A stretch of DNA of 64,000 nt from Bacteroidota bacterium (GCA_016722375.1 JADKJG010000001.1:248001-312000), one strand, 5' to 3'. Positions 1 through 9,567 are shown, numbered from the stretch's first letter. A program made the numbers and translations. The notes: generated by a model not told the origin, from the letters alone.

Positions 1-457
1 ACGTCCAGGTAAATCCGCCATCCCAAGGCGGACGCTTAGCTACAATTGGCTTGCCTTGGTAATACACGGTGATTTCGCGGGTAGAACCAGATGGTACTTC
101 GTTTTCAAAATATACGAAGACCGCATTGAACTCTCTTTTATACTTCAATTCCTTTCCTTCGGAAATAATTTGAATGATGTTCATGTTTTCAAACAAATCA
201 ATCTGCATGACACGAAAATTATTCATCGCCTTGAACACAATTTTATTACTTCCACTGATTGAATGTTCTCCGGTATCTACTTTGATATTCAGCTCGTAAT
301 AGTTCACATCGAAACAGGTTCGTTCCGGACGAAGTGAACCTCTCAAGGTATCTGCCCTAGTGAATGTTTTCTTTTGCTCTCCTAATGCCTGGGCTGAGGT
401 GGTAAACGTTAATAGTATAAAAAGAAAAGAAAAGAGAACGGGTTTTATCTGCATCAT
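1..457 (-). CDS. M1 family metallopeptidase (aminopeptidase N-like), N-terminal part
   Basis: Reading leftwards from an ATG at 457 there is an open frame that runs off the left edge, so only about 152 residues are visible. It begins with a hydrophobic signal peptide ending in TTSAQA, indicating export. The next part matches the beta-sandwich N-terminal domain of M1 zinc aminopeptidases: DTLRGSLRPERTCFDV, a YYELNIKVD strand, and PPWDGGFTW close to the edge, which is characteristic of the Bacteroidota members. The HExxH zinc site would lie outside the window and cannot be checked. A second ATG at 454 is an alternative start. The gene is divergent from the metallophosphoesterase at 535, with a spacer of under 80 bp that must hold both promoters. 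Confidence 0.8.
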   Translation of the reverse strand, partial: MMQIKPVLFSFLFILLTFTTSAQALGEQKKTFTRADTLRGSLRPERTCFDVNYYELNIKVDTGEHSISGSNKIVFKAMNNFRVMQIDLFENMNIIQIISEGKELKYKREFNAVFVYFENEVPSGSTREITVYYQGKPIVAKRPPWDGGFTWT

Positions 458-534
458 TGTAGTGGGTTTAAGCGTACGAATTTCAAATAATTTTTCCAGA
501 ACTTCGTCAAAGTATTAGCTATTTAACCTTATAT

Positions 535-1776
535 ATGGATTTGAGACTCGTACTTTCCTTTGCCGTCCCGGTAGCTTTTATATTGCTGATTGACTATTAT
601 GCCTTTCAATCGGTGAAGACTGCGTTTCAGCACTTATCTTTTAAAGGATATCTTTTTGCAGGCTATTGGACCATCACCATTTTAGCCGTTTTATCCATCC
701 TGACCTACCGGACTATTGGCTATAAGTTTTTACCGCACGGTGTGGGCACCTTTATCGGAGCTTTTGTTGCCATCAGCGTTTTGAGTAAAGTAGTGATGAT
801 TCTTTTTCTCTTAGGAGAAGACATGAGCCGAATAGTTCGATTTGCAATTTCAAAATTTTCAGCCTCGCCTTCTTCCTCAACTGACATAATTACCCGTAGC
901 CAATTTCTTAATCGTTTGGCAATTATGACTGCTGCTGTACCCTTCGGCACTCTGCTTTACGGCATTATTGCCAACGCCTACAACTATCAACTTCACAGAG
1001 TGAAGATCAGGTTTACTAACTTACCCGAAGCATTTAACGGGTTTCGGATTGTTCAACTTTCTGATATTCATACGGGCAGTTTTACCCGCACCGAACCAAT
1101 TCAAAAAGCCGTCGAGACTATTAACAGACTAAATGCAGATGTCATCCTTTTTACCGGTGACCTAGTTAACAATACTGCAGATGAAATGGAAGGCTACCTT
1201 TCTATTTTTAGTAAACTTCAAGCTAGGCTAGGTGTATATTCATCTACCGGCAATCATGATTATGGAGATTATGCACAGTGGTCTTCTAAAGAAGCCAAAG
1301 AAGAAAACTTCAGCCGGTTCATTGATGTTCATCGAAAGTTGGGGTGGAAGTTGCTGATGAATGAACATCATGTTTTTGAAAAGAACGGGGATAAGATTGC
1401 CCTAATCGGACTCGAAAACTGGGGTGCCGGGCGATGGTCGAAATACGGAAAGTTTGAAAAAGCTTATCGCGGCACGGAAGAAATTCCATTCAAAATTATG
1501 ATGAGCCATGATCCCTCCAATTGGGATGCTAAAATTCGCCCCAACTTTCCAGACATTGATTTAACTCTCAGCGGGCATACACACGGGGCACAGTTCGGCA
1601 TTGAAAGTAAATGGTTGAAATGGAGTCCTTCCCAATGGGTATATAAACAATGGGCCGGTTTATATCAGGAAGGTACACAGTATTTATATGTTAACCGGGG
1701 ATTCGGTTTTATTGGCTATCCAGGTAGAATAGGCATCCTTCCCGAAATAACCGAAATAACTTTGGTGAAAGCATAA
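535..1776 (+). CDS. Membrane-anchored metallophosphoesterase (YkuE/YaeI-like)
   Basis: A 413-residue protein with several hydrophobic segments in the first ~155 residues, followed by a calcineurin-like metallophosphoesterase domain. The di-metal motifs are in order: D177-x-H179 (LSDIHTGSF), GD209, GNHD with N240-H241-D242, and GHTHG with H348 and H350. Family members hydrolyse phosphoesters or pyrophosphates, some in lipid or UDP-sugar metabolism; the substrate here cannot be told from sequence. The catalytic domain follows the last membrane segment, so its side of the membrane is uncertain. No obvious operon partner; the next gene follows after about 80 bp. Confidence 0.9.
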   Translation: MDLRLVLSFAVPVAFILLIDYYAFQSVKTAFQHLSFKGYLFAGYWTITILAVLSILTYRTIGYKFLPHGVGTFIGAFVAISVLSKVVMILFLLGEDMSRIVRFAISKFSASPSSSTDIITRSQFLNRLAIMTAAVPFGTLLYGIIANAYNYQLHRVKIRFTNLPEAFNGFRIVQLSDIHTGSFTRTEPIQKAVETINRLNADVILFTGDLVNNTADEMEGYLSIFSKLQARLGVYSSTGNHDYGDYAQWSSKEAKEENFSRFIDVHRKLGWKLLMNEHHVFEKNGDKIALIGLENWGAGRWSKYGKFEKAYRGTEEIPFKIMMSHDPSNWDAKIRPNFPDIDLTLSGHTHGAQFGIESKWLKWSPSQWVYKQWAGLYQEGTQYLYVNRGFGFIGYPGRIGILPEITEITLVKA

Positions 1777-1854
1777 TCAATTATTGCTTCTGACCAATAT
1801 CATAGTTCAACTTTGGATGCAACTCTGTATATTTACAGGACTTAAAAGATTATT

Positions 1855-2259
1855 ATGGTTTACAGACAATTTTATTCTGAATTAGGGAAGTTGCTTTATG
1901 CTGTTGCAGATGTAGATGGGGTGATTACTCAGAAAGAAAAAAAGGCGCTGAAAGAGATGGTGCGTGCTGAACTCGTCCCCGAAGAAGAACACACTGACAA
2001 GTTCGGAACCGATGTTGCCTTCTACGCTGAAATCGAGTTTGACATTCTCGAAGATTCTATGATTGAAGCAGAAGATGCCTTTGAATCATTTATCCAGTTT
2101 ATAGAAAATCATCACAGTGCTATCAACCAAAATATGCGTGACGTGATATTGAAAATCGCGGTTCGTTTGGCCGATGCTTACCACAAGACCAACAAAAAGG
2201 AAAAGGCCCTTTTAGAAAAACTGGAACGCAAACTCAAAGCGCTTCCGGTAGGGAAATAA
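1855..2259 (+). CDS. TerB-like (tellurite resistance TerB / DjlA N-terminal family) protein
   Basis: A 134-residue, probably cytoplasmic, all-helical protein. The segment ADVDGVITQKEKKAL near residues 19-33 is the acidic loop-helix typical of TerB-like domains, which bind divalent metal in characterised members. The C-terminal half is also helical and rich in Lys and Glu. There are no other ter genes in the window, so a link to tellurite resistance is not supported. It is followed by a 500-bp spacer holding a tandem repeat array. Confidence 0.75.
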   Translation: MVYRQFYSELGKLLYAVADVDGVITQKEKKALKEMVRAELVPEEEHTDKFGTDVAFYAEIEFDILEDSMIEAEDAFESFIQFIENHHSAINQNMRDVILKIAVRLADAYHKTNKKEKALLEKLERKLKALPVGK

Positions 2260-2445
2260 TTAGAAACATTTTCTTCATTCCGCGAACCGGTAAGTAAGGG
2301 TAAAAGGCACCCTCTTCCATCCAATTCCATTTTTATTCCTTCGGATAATAAAATAGATACTAACTGTCCCTAAAAAGGCATTTTTAGATACCGCAGCCGC
2401 TGAATTGTTAAAAAATGGGGGCAAAACGCGAAAAACGCGCTGATA

Positions 2446-2660
2446 TTAGGTTGACATAAGCTCATTCTAGGTTGGAATAAGTTCATTCAGAACTGGCATG
2501 AGCTCATTCGTGGCTGGGATGATCTCACCCAAAGCTGACATGCGTTCATTCCAAGCGGGTATAAGCTCACTTTGAGTCGGAATGAACTCATTCATACCTC
2601 AAGTGAGTTCATTGTGGGGAGGAAATAGTGCATTCTTAACTTGAACGCAGACTTGCTAAT
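2446..2660. repeat. Degenerate 21-bp tandem array A (about 10 units)
   Basis: The core AGCTCATTC (variants GTTCATTC, TCTCACCC, TGCATTC) recurs at 2461, 2482, 2503, 2524, 2545, 2566, 2587, 2608 and 2629, each exactly 21 bp apart, with a weaker copy near 2650. The core is conserved; the rest of the unit drifts (TTGGAATA, CTGGCATG, CTGACATG). It lies between the 3' ends of two convergent genes. One forward frame has a TAA or TGA in most units, so this array is not coding. The rest of the spacer (2260-2445 and 2661-2759) shows nothing recognisable. Confidence 0.9.
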
Positions 2661-2759
2661 GCGACATAAGTTTTAAAAAGTTGAGAATTCCATCATCATC
2701 TGTTTGACTGTTTTTAAAGCAACCATCCATGAAAGTGTGCCTCGCGGCTACAGGTCGAA

Positions 2760-3176
2760 TTACATCTCCCTCTCAATCGCATTATAAATTGCTCTCACCA
2801 CCCGAACCAGATTGCTGATGACGAAATAAAAAAGCGTAATGGATATTAGCATCATCCGATACTCTTTCATCTCCACGTTCCAGATACTGATACCGGTTAA
2901 CCACTTAGCAGAAAGAAAAAGGATAATCACAACGAGGACATATAAATAGTATGACGGAATGGTGTAGCGCAAATAACTTTTGTAAGTAATAGAAATAACC
3001 GTGTTGATAATCGTATAGAATATCAATGCAATCAGCGCGGCGAAAAAATCTTCACCTGATATTTTCTGCAACAGGTGGCAAATCGTCATGCCGCCCCAGC
3101 CAATTACAACGGATGCGATTGCCTGTATGACTGGGGTAGCACGCTTGTGAATAAGAGTAAAATCTACTTCAGCCAT
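2760..3176 (-). CDS. Small integral membrane protein, function unknown
   Basis: About 138 residues from the ATG at 3176 (MAEVDF). A longer frame to 3209 needs a TTG start and is less likely. Four hydrophobic stretches are visible: around the IASVVIGWGG segment, the AALIALIFYTIINTVISI segment, YYLYVLVVIILFL, and MMLISITLFYFVISNLV. The C-terminus is charged (NAIEREM). I do not recognise a named family. It stands alone, converging on the TerB-like gene and divergent from the collagen-like protein gene. Confidence 0.6.
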   Translation of the reverse strand: MAEVDFTLIHKRATPVIQAIASVVIGWGGMTICHLLQKISGEDFFAALIALIFYTIINTVISITYKSYLRYTIPSYYLYVLVVIILFLSAKWLTGISIWNVEMKEYRMMLISITLFYFVISNLVRVVRAIYNAIEREM

Positions 3177-3345
3177 GACGGCAAAGCTATACTTAATATA
3201 TGTAAGCAACCCATACGAAGGTTAAATTGTCTACATTATAAATGTCATTGTTGAAAAAGTAAGTTATTATGAGTATCTTCATGCTTGGGTTAGGGTTACT
3301 TTTACATGTCATTTGTAATGTATTTTCTTTGATTAAAAACAATTT

Positions 3346-6075
3346 ATGCGGAAATCTGTAATTGCTCTTTTTGTTCTATTCAGTTGTTATTTAGGTTTTG
3401 GACAAGTTGTTCCACCAGAAGGGTTTAATTATCAGGCCGTTGCCAGATATGCTAGTGGAAGCGAGATTGTCAACCAACGTATTGGTGTGCGGATTTCCAT
3501 TAACGACGGAAGCAATCCTTATTATAAAGAGACCCATAAAGTAACAACCAATCAGTTTGGCTTATTTACATTAAAGATAGGACGAGGCACTCCTGAATTC
3601 GGCATTTTTGGAGCCATTAATTTTGATATAGCTCCTGCAAAATGGTTGTTAGTTGAGATTGATACTAGTGGTACGGGTGCATCGTGGGTAAACATGGGAC
3701 TATCAGAGTTGCTTAGTGTGCCCTATGCGTTAGTTGCTAAAAAAGCATTGAATCCTGGTCCTACCGGCCCAACCGGTGCTGCTGGAGTTACCGGAGCGAC
3801 AGGGTCAGTGGGTGCAACTGGTCCTACTGGAGCAAAAATTGATAGTATTACCTATAATCAAGATGGCACTGTGAATGTTTATTATGACGGAAATCCTATC
3901 CCATCAGTTTCTACCGTTTCATTGAGAGGTGCTACAGGAGAAACCGGACCACAGGGTGAAATAGGGCTTACTGGTCCAACCGGAGATATTGGTGGTGGTG
4001 TGAATAGCATCGTTGATAACGGAGATGGAACCGCAACAATAGTTTATGGTCCAACCGGCGCGTCGGGAAGTGCAATGATAACTCTACCTACTGGTCCTAC
4101 CGGGCCTACTGGTGAAGTGGGTCCAACTGGTCCTATTGGGCCAATTGGAGAAACAGGTCCAGTTGGCCCCGATGGGCCGACAGGTCCTATTGGGCCATTA
4201 GGTCCCACCGGTCCTGGAATTACTCAAATAACAGACAATGGAGATGGCACTTTGGATATTGCGTATGGTTCCGTCCCAGTTACCATCACCACTTCTTCAC
4301 TTTATGGTCCAACTGGTCCAACTGGACCTATTCGCCAGGTCGGCCCAGTTGGACCTGATGGCCCCATTGGACCGACGGGTGTAACAGGAATTACGGGTCC
4401 TTCAGGAGAAATCGGTCCAACCGGGGTTACCGGATTTACAGGAGCTACTGGCATAACCGGGCCTATAGGGGTTACTGGGCCATCTGGTGACACAGGGCCT
4501 ACTGGAGCTACTGGCCCTACCGGAAATACCGGAATCACTGGAGCGACCGGGGTTACTGGGCCTACTGGTGATGTCGGCCCTACTGGACCTACTGGTGCAA
4601 CAGGAAATATAGGTGCAACTGGAGTTACCGGCCCATCTGGTACCGGGCCAACGGGTTCAACTGGGTTTACGGGGAATACGGGCGCGTCTGGTCCTACAGG
4701 CGCTACGGGACCTTCTGGACCTACCGGTCCTTCTGGCGCGACAGGCGTTACTGGGCCTTCCGGACCTACTGGCGCCACTGGACCTTCCGGCACAACTGGA
4801 CCTACAGGTCTAAGTGGAGTTGCCGGTCCAACTGGAGCTACTGGGAATACAGGTGTTGCGGGTCCATCAGGCGCCACCGGCCCAGCTGGCCCTACAGGTG
4901 CAGGCGTTGCGGGCCCTACTGGCCCCACCGGAGTTACTGGTCCTGTGGGACCGTCGGGAGGTATGTCTAATGGAAGCGCAGCAGGAAATACAACCTACTG
5001 GAATGGGACTAGTTGGGTTGTGAATAGCAATAATATTTTTAATAATGGAGGAAATATTGGCATCGGTATAGTAGCCCCACCAAATACCAAACTGGATATT
5101 GGTGGTGATTTTGCTTACAGAACGGATGCTATATTTATTAACACTGCGATCAAAAATCCTTTATCAATAACCGGTGGAACTGCAAAGTATAGTTCCTACA
5201 AAATCACTTCTATTGGGGTTCCTTTATACATCTTCTCTATAGATGGTGGTGTAGATGGTAAAATATTGACTCTTTATAACGCCAGTGGCCAATTAATGAC
5301 TTTTAAAAATCAGGATGGAACAGCTACAGCCGCAAATAGAATTATAACAGGTTCTGGAAGTGATTTGGCAATACCTGGTTCCGGCGCTTCTATCACCTTA
5401 CAATATAATGGCGCTGATAGCAGATGGGTTGTTGTTGGGTTTAGTAGTGGCACTTATGCCGGAGTTGGAGGATGGCAAACCACGGGGAACCTAGGTACCG
5501 ATAGTAATAATTTTATAGGAACTCTAGATGCAAAAGACCTTATGTTTAGGACTAATAATACTGAACGAATGAGGCTAATTAGCAGTAGTATTAGAAATCC
5601 AAGAGGTGCCTTAATGATAGGAACTGACTATTTCCCTACACCAAATACGCCATACGCGGCTGGAGCCATATTAGATGTGGGTGGTGTAATCAATTCAAAT
5701 CTTTATCCGTATTGTAATATTTTTAAGACTTATACTTCTATCATAAAGGCTGGGCAAATTGTCAAAATGACGGCTTTCCCAGGTGTAGTAGATGCAATGC
5801 CGGCTAATTGTACAGGTAATGACATGGTTGGAGTGGCTGCCACCACTGAGGCACCTGCAAAATATTTCTTAGTAGCTACTGGTGGAGTCGTTTCGGTGCT
5901 TGTAGATGGACCAGTTACCGTTGGGCATTTTGCAAAAATAAGCTGCGATCCTTCGCGTCCTGTGTACGCTACAGATGATGGACTGACTGGCTCCAAAGCA
6001 TCTTTTGGTATCTTTACTGAAAGTGGAGCTGCTCTAACTCAGGTAAGGATGGTTTTCAAGAGAGCATCCAACTAA
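3346..6075 (+). CDS. Secreted collagen-like (Gly-Pro-Thr repeat) protein
   Basis: A 909-residue protein with an N-terminal signal peptide ending near GFGQ. Residues ~20-135 form a globular domain (PEGFNYQAVAR, then NQFGLFTLKIG), a common N-terminus of Bacteroidota surface proteins. From ~140 to ~545 come collagen-like triplets dominated by GPT, GAT, GVT and GPS. Three related short beta inserts carrying NxDGT (near nt 3840, 4000 and 4220) interrupt them. The C-terminal ~360 residues are a globular domain ending in MVFKRASN, without an obvious T9SS sorting signal. Thr at the third triplet position resembles BclA-type bacterial collagens, which trimerise at the cell surface. A strong terminator follows. 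The long open frame on the opposite strand (4302-4928) is a by-product of the repeat. Confidence 0.85.
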   Translation: MRKSVIALFVLFSCYLGFGQVVPPEGFNYQAVARYASGSEIVNQRIGVRISINDGSNPYYKETHKVTTNQFGLFTLKIGRGTPEFGIFGAINFDIAPAKWLLVEIDTSGTGASWVNMGLSELLSVPYALVAKKALNPGPTGPTGAAGVTGATGSVGATGPTGAKIDSITYNQDGTVNVYYDGNPIPSVSTVSLRGATGETGPQGEIGLTGPTGDIGGGVNSIVDNGDGTATIVYGPTGASGSAMITLPTGPTGPTGEVGPTGPIGPIGETGPVGPDGPTGPIGPLGPTGPGITQITDNGDGTLDIAYGSVPVTITTSSLYGPTGPTGPIRQVGPVGPDGPIGPTGVTGITGPSGEIGPTGVTGFTGATGITGPIGVTGPSGDTGPTGATGPTGNTGITGATGVTGPTGDVGPTGPTGATGNIGATGVTGPSGTGPTGSTGFTGNTGASGPTGATGPSGPTGPSGATGVTGPSGPTGATGPSGTTGPTGLSGVAGPTGATGNTGVAGPSGATGPAGPTGAGVAGPTGPTGVTGPVGPSGGMSNGSAAGNTTYWNGTSWVVNSNNIFNNGGNIGIGIVAPPNTKLDIGGDFAYRTDAIFINTAIKNPLSITGGTAKYSSYKITSIGVPLYIFSIDGGVDGKILTLYNASGQLMTFKNQDGTATAANRIITGSGSDLAIPGSGASITLQYNGADSRWVVVGFSSGTYAGVGGWQTTGNLGTDSNNFIGTLDAKDLMFRTNNTERMRLISSSIRNPRGALMIGTDYFPTPNTPYAAGAILDVGGVINSNLYPYCNIFKTYTSIIKAGQIVKMTAFPGVVDAMPANCTGNDMVGVAATTEAPAKYFLVATGGVVSVLVDGPVTVGHFAKISCDPSRPVYATDDGLTGSKASFGIFTESGAALTQVRMVFKRASN

Positions 6076-6094
6076 GCAATCCTTAACTTCTTTT

Positions 6095-6120
6095 ATAAAG
6101 CCCCAAAATTGGGGCTTTAT
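6095..6120. terminator. Bidirectional hairpin terminator after the collagen-like gene
   Basis: Perfect 12-bp inverted repeat ATAAAGCCCCAA / TTGGGGCTTTAT with a 2-base loop, 19 bp after the stop codon of the collagen-like gene and flanked by T-rich sequence. Confidence 0.85.
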
Positions 6121-6169
6121 AATTTATATCCTTTGAAATCTTCTGCTATTTTCGATTAAATATCTGGGC

Positions 6170-7150
6170 ATGAAAAAACAATTCTTCTTTCTCTTTCCAC
6201 TTACATTAATAATCCCTCTGAGCATCTTCGCTCAAGACACCTTCTCAATAGTAGCTGTTGATTCCGTTACGGGCGAAGTTGGTAGTGCTGGCGCTACCTG
6301 CCTGCAAGCCCCCAATCCCGCTGAAGGCGCATTATTTATCAGTGATGTAATTCCTGGTTTGGGGGCCATGCATACTCAGGCTCTGTGGGAATCGTATAAT
6401 CAGCAAAACGGGCATACCTACATGATTAGCGGCTATATGCCAGAGGAAATACTTCATGAAGTGAATATTTCTGACATTGGTGCTGATTCTACCATTCGTC
6501 AATATGGCATAGCCTTGTTTGATGCAAACGGAAGCCCCCGCACCGCTGCCTATACCGGAGTAAACTGCTATGATTATAAGGGACAAATTGTTGGATATAA
6601 TTATGCTATTCAAGGAAACATTATTATCAACCATGCCCTATTAGATTCAATTGAAAGTGGTTTTCTAAACACTCCGGGTAGTTTGGCCGATAAACTGATG
6701 GCCGCTATGCAGGGAGCAAATATTCCCGGTGCCGATATCCGTTGTTTATCCGAAGGGGTCCCTTCCAAATCTGCATTTCTTCGCGTGGCAAAACCTACCG
6801 ATCATCCAGATTCATTATCGCTACATTTGGTGGTCAAATCCCGTCCTGATGGGATGAGCCCCATTGACTCTCTTCAAACCTTATTTAATGAATGGAAAAC
6901 TACTCATCCAAGCAGTATTGAAACAACCAGCGATGTCAACGCGCGTATCTGGCCAAACCCCGCTTCTTCTAAAATCAATATTCAGTTTCCATCTTTTGAA
7001 AGTCGGATGGTCAGTGTAACTGATATGATTGGACGAACTATGGAAGAAAAAAATTGCACTGGCTTTTGCAATATCTCATTGACTACTTATCCCAAAGGCA
7101 TGTATTTTATCCGAACCGGAAATTCAGCTTATAAATTCATTGTCCGGTAA
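6170..7150 (+). CDS. DUF1028 (Ntn-hydrolase-like) protein with T9SS sorting domain
   Basis: 326 residues. A signal peptide (FFLFPLTLIIPLSIFAQ) precedes a DUF1028 domain starting DTFSIVAVD at residue ~23, with the family features GEVGSAGATC, YAIQGN and DKLMAAMQGA. Residues ~255-326 are a T9SS type A C-terminal domain (IWPNPASSKINI ... GMYFIRTGNS ... KFIVR), so the protein is probably exported and surface-attached or released. DUF1028 proteins are related to N-terminal nucleophile hydrolases; the substrate is unknown. The stop codon abuts the ATG of mnmD with no gap, which suggests co-transcription although the functions look unrelated. Confidence 0.85.
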   Translation: MKKQFFFLFPLTLIIPLSIFAQDTFSIVAVDSVTGEVGSAGATCLQAPNPAEGALFISDVIPGLGAMHTQALWESYNQQNGHTYMISGYMPEEILHEVNISDIGADSTIRQYGIALFDANGSPRTAAYTGVNCYDYKGQIVGYNYAIQGNIIINHALLDSIESGFLNTPGSLADKLMAAMQGANIPGADIRCLSEGVPSKSAFLRVAKPTDHPDSLSLHLVVKSRPDGMSPIDSLQTLFNEWKTTHPSSIETTSDVNARIWPNPASSKINIQFPSFESRMVSVTDMIGRTMEEKNCTGFCNISLTTYPKGMYFIRTGNSAYKFIVR

Positions 7151-7831
7151 ATGAAAATCATCACCACTGGTGATCAAAGCCACACAATCTATTCCGAGGA
7201 ATTTCAGGACACTTATCATTCCACGCATGGCGCCATCCGCGAATCAAAACACGTGTATATTCAACAAGGTTTTGATTATCGCATCGCTGATTGCAAAGAA
7301 AAGACAGACAACGTTACCCTTCGAATATTGGAGGTGGGTTTTGGAACCGGATTGAATGTCCTGTTAACCTTATTGGAAACCGATAGGCAGAAAGTATCCG
7401 TTAACTATACTACATTGGAATCGTCTCCCTTGTCTCTCGAAACTATTCATGGGCTTAACTATGCCGATCTCCTTGGTTGCGATTGTTATCAATCCTATCA
7501 AACATTACATCTCTGCGCATGGAATGAACCCCATCCAATAAAGAATCACTTCACCTTCACAAAAACTCGTTGTTCCGTTCTGGAATATACAGCGCCGGAC
7601 GAAACATTCGACATCATTTATTTCGATGCATTCTCTCCCACCACGCAACCGGAACTATGGACGGACAAAATGATGAGAAAAATGTTTGCCTTCACTGCAC
7701 CTAAAGGAATCTTAGTGTCTTATTGTTCTAAGGTCTCCTTCCAGAAATCACTTCAATCGGCGGGATTTCGAATAGAAAAAATTCCCGGACCACCCGGAAA
7801 GCGAGAAATGATAAGGGCTCATAAAGTGTAA
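7151..7831 (+). CDS. mnmD: tRNA U34 5-aminomethyl-2-thiouridine methyltransferase MnmD
   Basis: 226 residues, matching the stand-alone methyltransferase half of MnmC (no FAD oxidase domain). The SAM-binding motif LEVGFGTGLN lies at residues 60-69, and YFDAFSPTTQPELW at about 157-170 matches the DAFxPxxxPxLW motif of the family. It would carry out the last step of mnm5s2U formation at the tRNA wobble position in the cytoplasm. The start codon directly follows the TAA of the DUF1028 gene, so translational coupling is likely. Confidence 0.9.
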   Translation: MKIITTGDQSHTIYSEEFQDTYHSTHGAIRESKHVYIQQGFDYRIADCKEKTDNVTLRILEVGFGTGLNVLLTLLETDRQKVSVNYTTLESSPLSLETIHGLNYADLLGCDCYQSYQTLHLCAWNEPHPIKNHFTFTKTRCSVLEYTAPDETFDIIYFDAFSPTTQPELWTDKMMRKMFAFTAPKGILVSYCSKVSFQKSLQSAGFRIEKIPGPPGKREMIRAHKV

Positions 7832-7911
7832 CAGTAGCTAGGTTTCTTTTTTCAATTATATTTCGCACCCTAAGATCAAGAAACAATAAGAATTTAATAA
7901 TCAGAATAGAT

Positions 7912-8580
7912 ATGGGGCAATACCTTGTTAAAGTTATAGATGCGCAGTTTATCACTCATGATGTGAAGCGTTTCGTGGTAGAAAAACCCGACGGATATGT
8001 CTTCGTTCCAGGCCAGGCCGCTGAGATAGCTATCAACGTTGAAGGCTGGAAGAAGAAAAAACGCCCCTTTACCTTCACCGGTTTAAATAAATGGGATTAT
8101 CTCGAGTTTCTGATCAAGATTTATTCAGAACGGAGCGGGGTGACGGATATGTTAGGAGGCATCAACGCAGGTGACGAACTAATTCTAGGAGAACCTTTCG
8201 GTGCTATTACTTACCACGGTCCCGGAGTTTTTATTGCCGGAGGCGCAGGAATCACACCCTTTGTCGCCATTTTTAGAGAATTGCAACGAAGTAAACAACT
8301 GGCCGGCAACTTGCTCATTCTTTCCAACAAAACATCCGAAGATGTTATTCTGGGGCAAGAGCTATCTGAAATGTTGCGCGAAAACTTTATCAATGTTTAT
8401 ACCCGCGAAAATGTGATTGGCTTTCTCGACCGACGTATTGACCGCAATTTTTTGATTGAGCATATCGTCAACTTCAGTCAACACTTTTATTTGTGTGGCC
8501 CATCTAAATTTGTGCAAGACATGAAAGACATTCTACTAAAACTTGGTGCCGAACTACAATCGCTGGTGATTGAAGATTAA
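7912..8580 (+). CDS. FAD/NAD(P)-binding oxidoreductase, ferredoxin-NADP reductase family
   Basis: 222 residues forming an FNR module. The FAD domain has PGQ at 33-35 and RPFTFT at 51-56 (the R-x-x-T/S flavin-binding motif). The NAD(P) domain has GGAGITPF near 110 and YLCGPSKFVQDM near the C-terminus. There is no 2Fe-2S ferredoxin domain, so it is a minimal reductase whose electron partner is not visible here. The stop codon is immediately followed by that of the convergent aldo/keto reductase. Confidence 0.85.
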   Translation: MGQYLVKVIDAQFITHDVKRFVVEKPDGYVFVPGQAAEIAINVEGWKKKKRPFTFTGLNKWDYLEFLIKIYSERSGVTDMLGGINAGDELILGEPFGAITYHGPGVFIAGGAGITPFVAIFRELQRSKQLAGNLLILSNKTSEDVILGQELSEMLRENFINVYTRENVIGFLDRRIDRNFLIEHIVNFSQHFYLCGPSKFVQDMKDILLKLGAELQSLVIED

Positions 8581-9567
8581 TCAATAAACCACCTGTTCCG
8601 GTTTGTTCTTCAGTATTTCTTCAATCTTTTGCATCACTTCATCCGTCAATTTCGGAACCACCTCTAGACATTTCAGGTTTTCTTGAAGTTGTGAAACCTT
8701 GGTAGCCCCAAGAATCACCGTAGAAACATTTTTATTTTTCAAACACCAAGCCAAGGCAAGCTGTGCCAAAGGGACACCCATTTCTGCGGCAAATACACTC
8801 AACTTCTTAACGGTCTCCACCTTTTCCGGCTGTTCGAGGTTTCGCTCTTTCAACCATTGCATCAATTCAAACCTATTGTGATCTCCCGCCGTTCCATCTG
8901 TATATTTACCGGTCAGGAAGCCGGAAGACAATGGACTCCATATTGTACTTCCCATCCCAAAATTTTCAAACAAGGGGATATAATCCCGTTCAAACATTTT
9001 GCGATGAAGCATGTTGTATTGAGGCTGTTCCATAGTCGGGGCAATCAGGTGATGCTTCGCAGACCAGTAGTGCGCCTCCGTGATTTGCTGCGCTGTCCAT
9101 TCACTAGTTCCCCAGTAGAAAAATTTTCCCTGAAGATATAATTGATGCATCGTCCACACCACTTCCTCAATCGGCGTGTTGATGTCTGGCCGATGACAGA
9201 AATATAAATCAAGATATTCTACTTGTAGTCTTCTCAATGCCGCATGGCAGGCTTCCACCAAATGTTTCCGCATCAAACCTTTTTGGTTTGGTTTGTGGTT
9301 GGTCACCCGCGGCCAGAATACTTTGGAAGAAACCATCCAAGTATCCCGATCCCAGTTTAGCTTTTTCAGAATGTTGCCCATCACTATTTCGCTCTTGCCT
9401 TGGGCATATACTTCGGCATTATCAAAAAAGTTCACCCCGGCTTCGTAGGCCGTTATCATTAATTTTTCCGCAACATCATCCGGTATCTGATATCCAAAGG
9501 TTACCCAACTTCCTAAAGAAAGTTCACTGATTTGCAATCCCGATTTGCCGAGTCTTCTGTATTCCAT
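8581..9567 (-). CDS. Aldo/keto reductase (Kv-beta-like / YghZ-type)
   Basis: 328 residues with the complete AKR catalytic tetrad: D49 and Y54 in FFDNAEVYAQGKSE, K82 in SSKVFWPR and H125 in YFCHRPD. The C-terminal NADPH-binding region includes VILGATKVSQLQENL. Overall it resembles potassium-channel beta-subunit-type AKRs that reduce aldehydes such as methylglyoxal; the physiological substrate is unknown. Tail-to-tail with the FNR-like gene with zero spacing. Confidence 0.92.
   Translation of the reverse strand: MEYRRLGKSGLQISELSLGSWVTFGYQIPDDVAEKLMITAYEAGVNFFDNAEVYAQGKSEIVMGNILKKLNWDRDTWMVSSKVFWPRVTNHKPNQKGLMRKHLVEACHAALRRLQVEYLDLYFCHRPDINTPIEEVVWTMHQLYLQGKFFYWGTSEWTAQQITEAHYWSAKHHLIAPTMEQPQYNMLHRKMFERDYIPLFENFGMGSTIWSPLSSGFLTGKYTDGTAGDHNRFELMQWLKERNLEQPEKVETVKKLSVFAAEMGVPLAQLALAWCLKNKNVSTVILGATKVSQLQENLKCLEVVPKLTDEVMQKIEEILKNKPEQVVY

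Noticed and set aside
4302..4928. 208-codon proline-rich gene on the minus strand
   Set aside because: It is the reverse reading of the Gly-Pro-Thr repeat. The plus-strand gene has a signal peptide and globular domains, so the reverse frame is a composition artefact.
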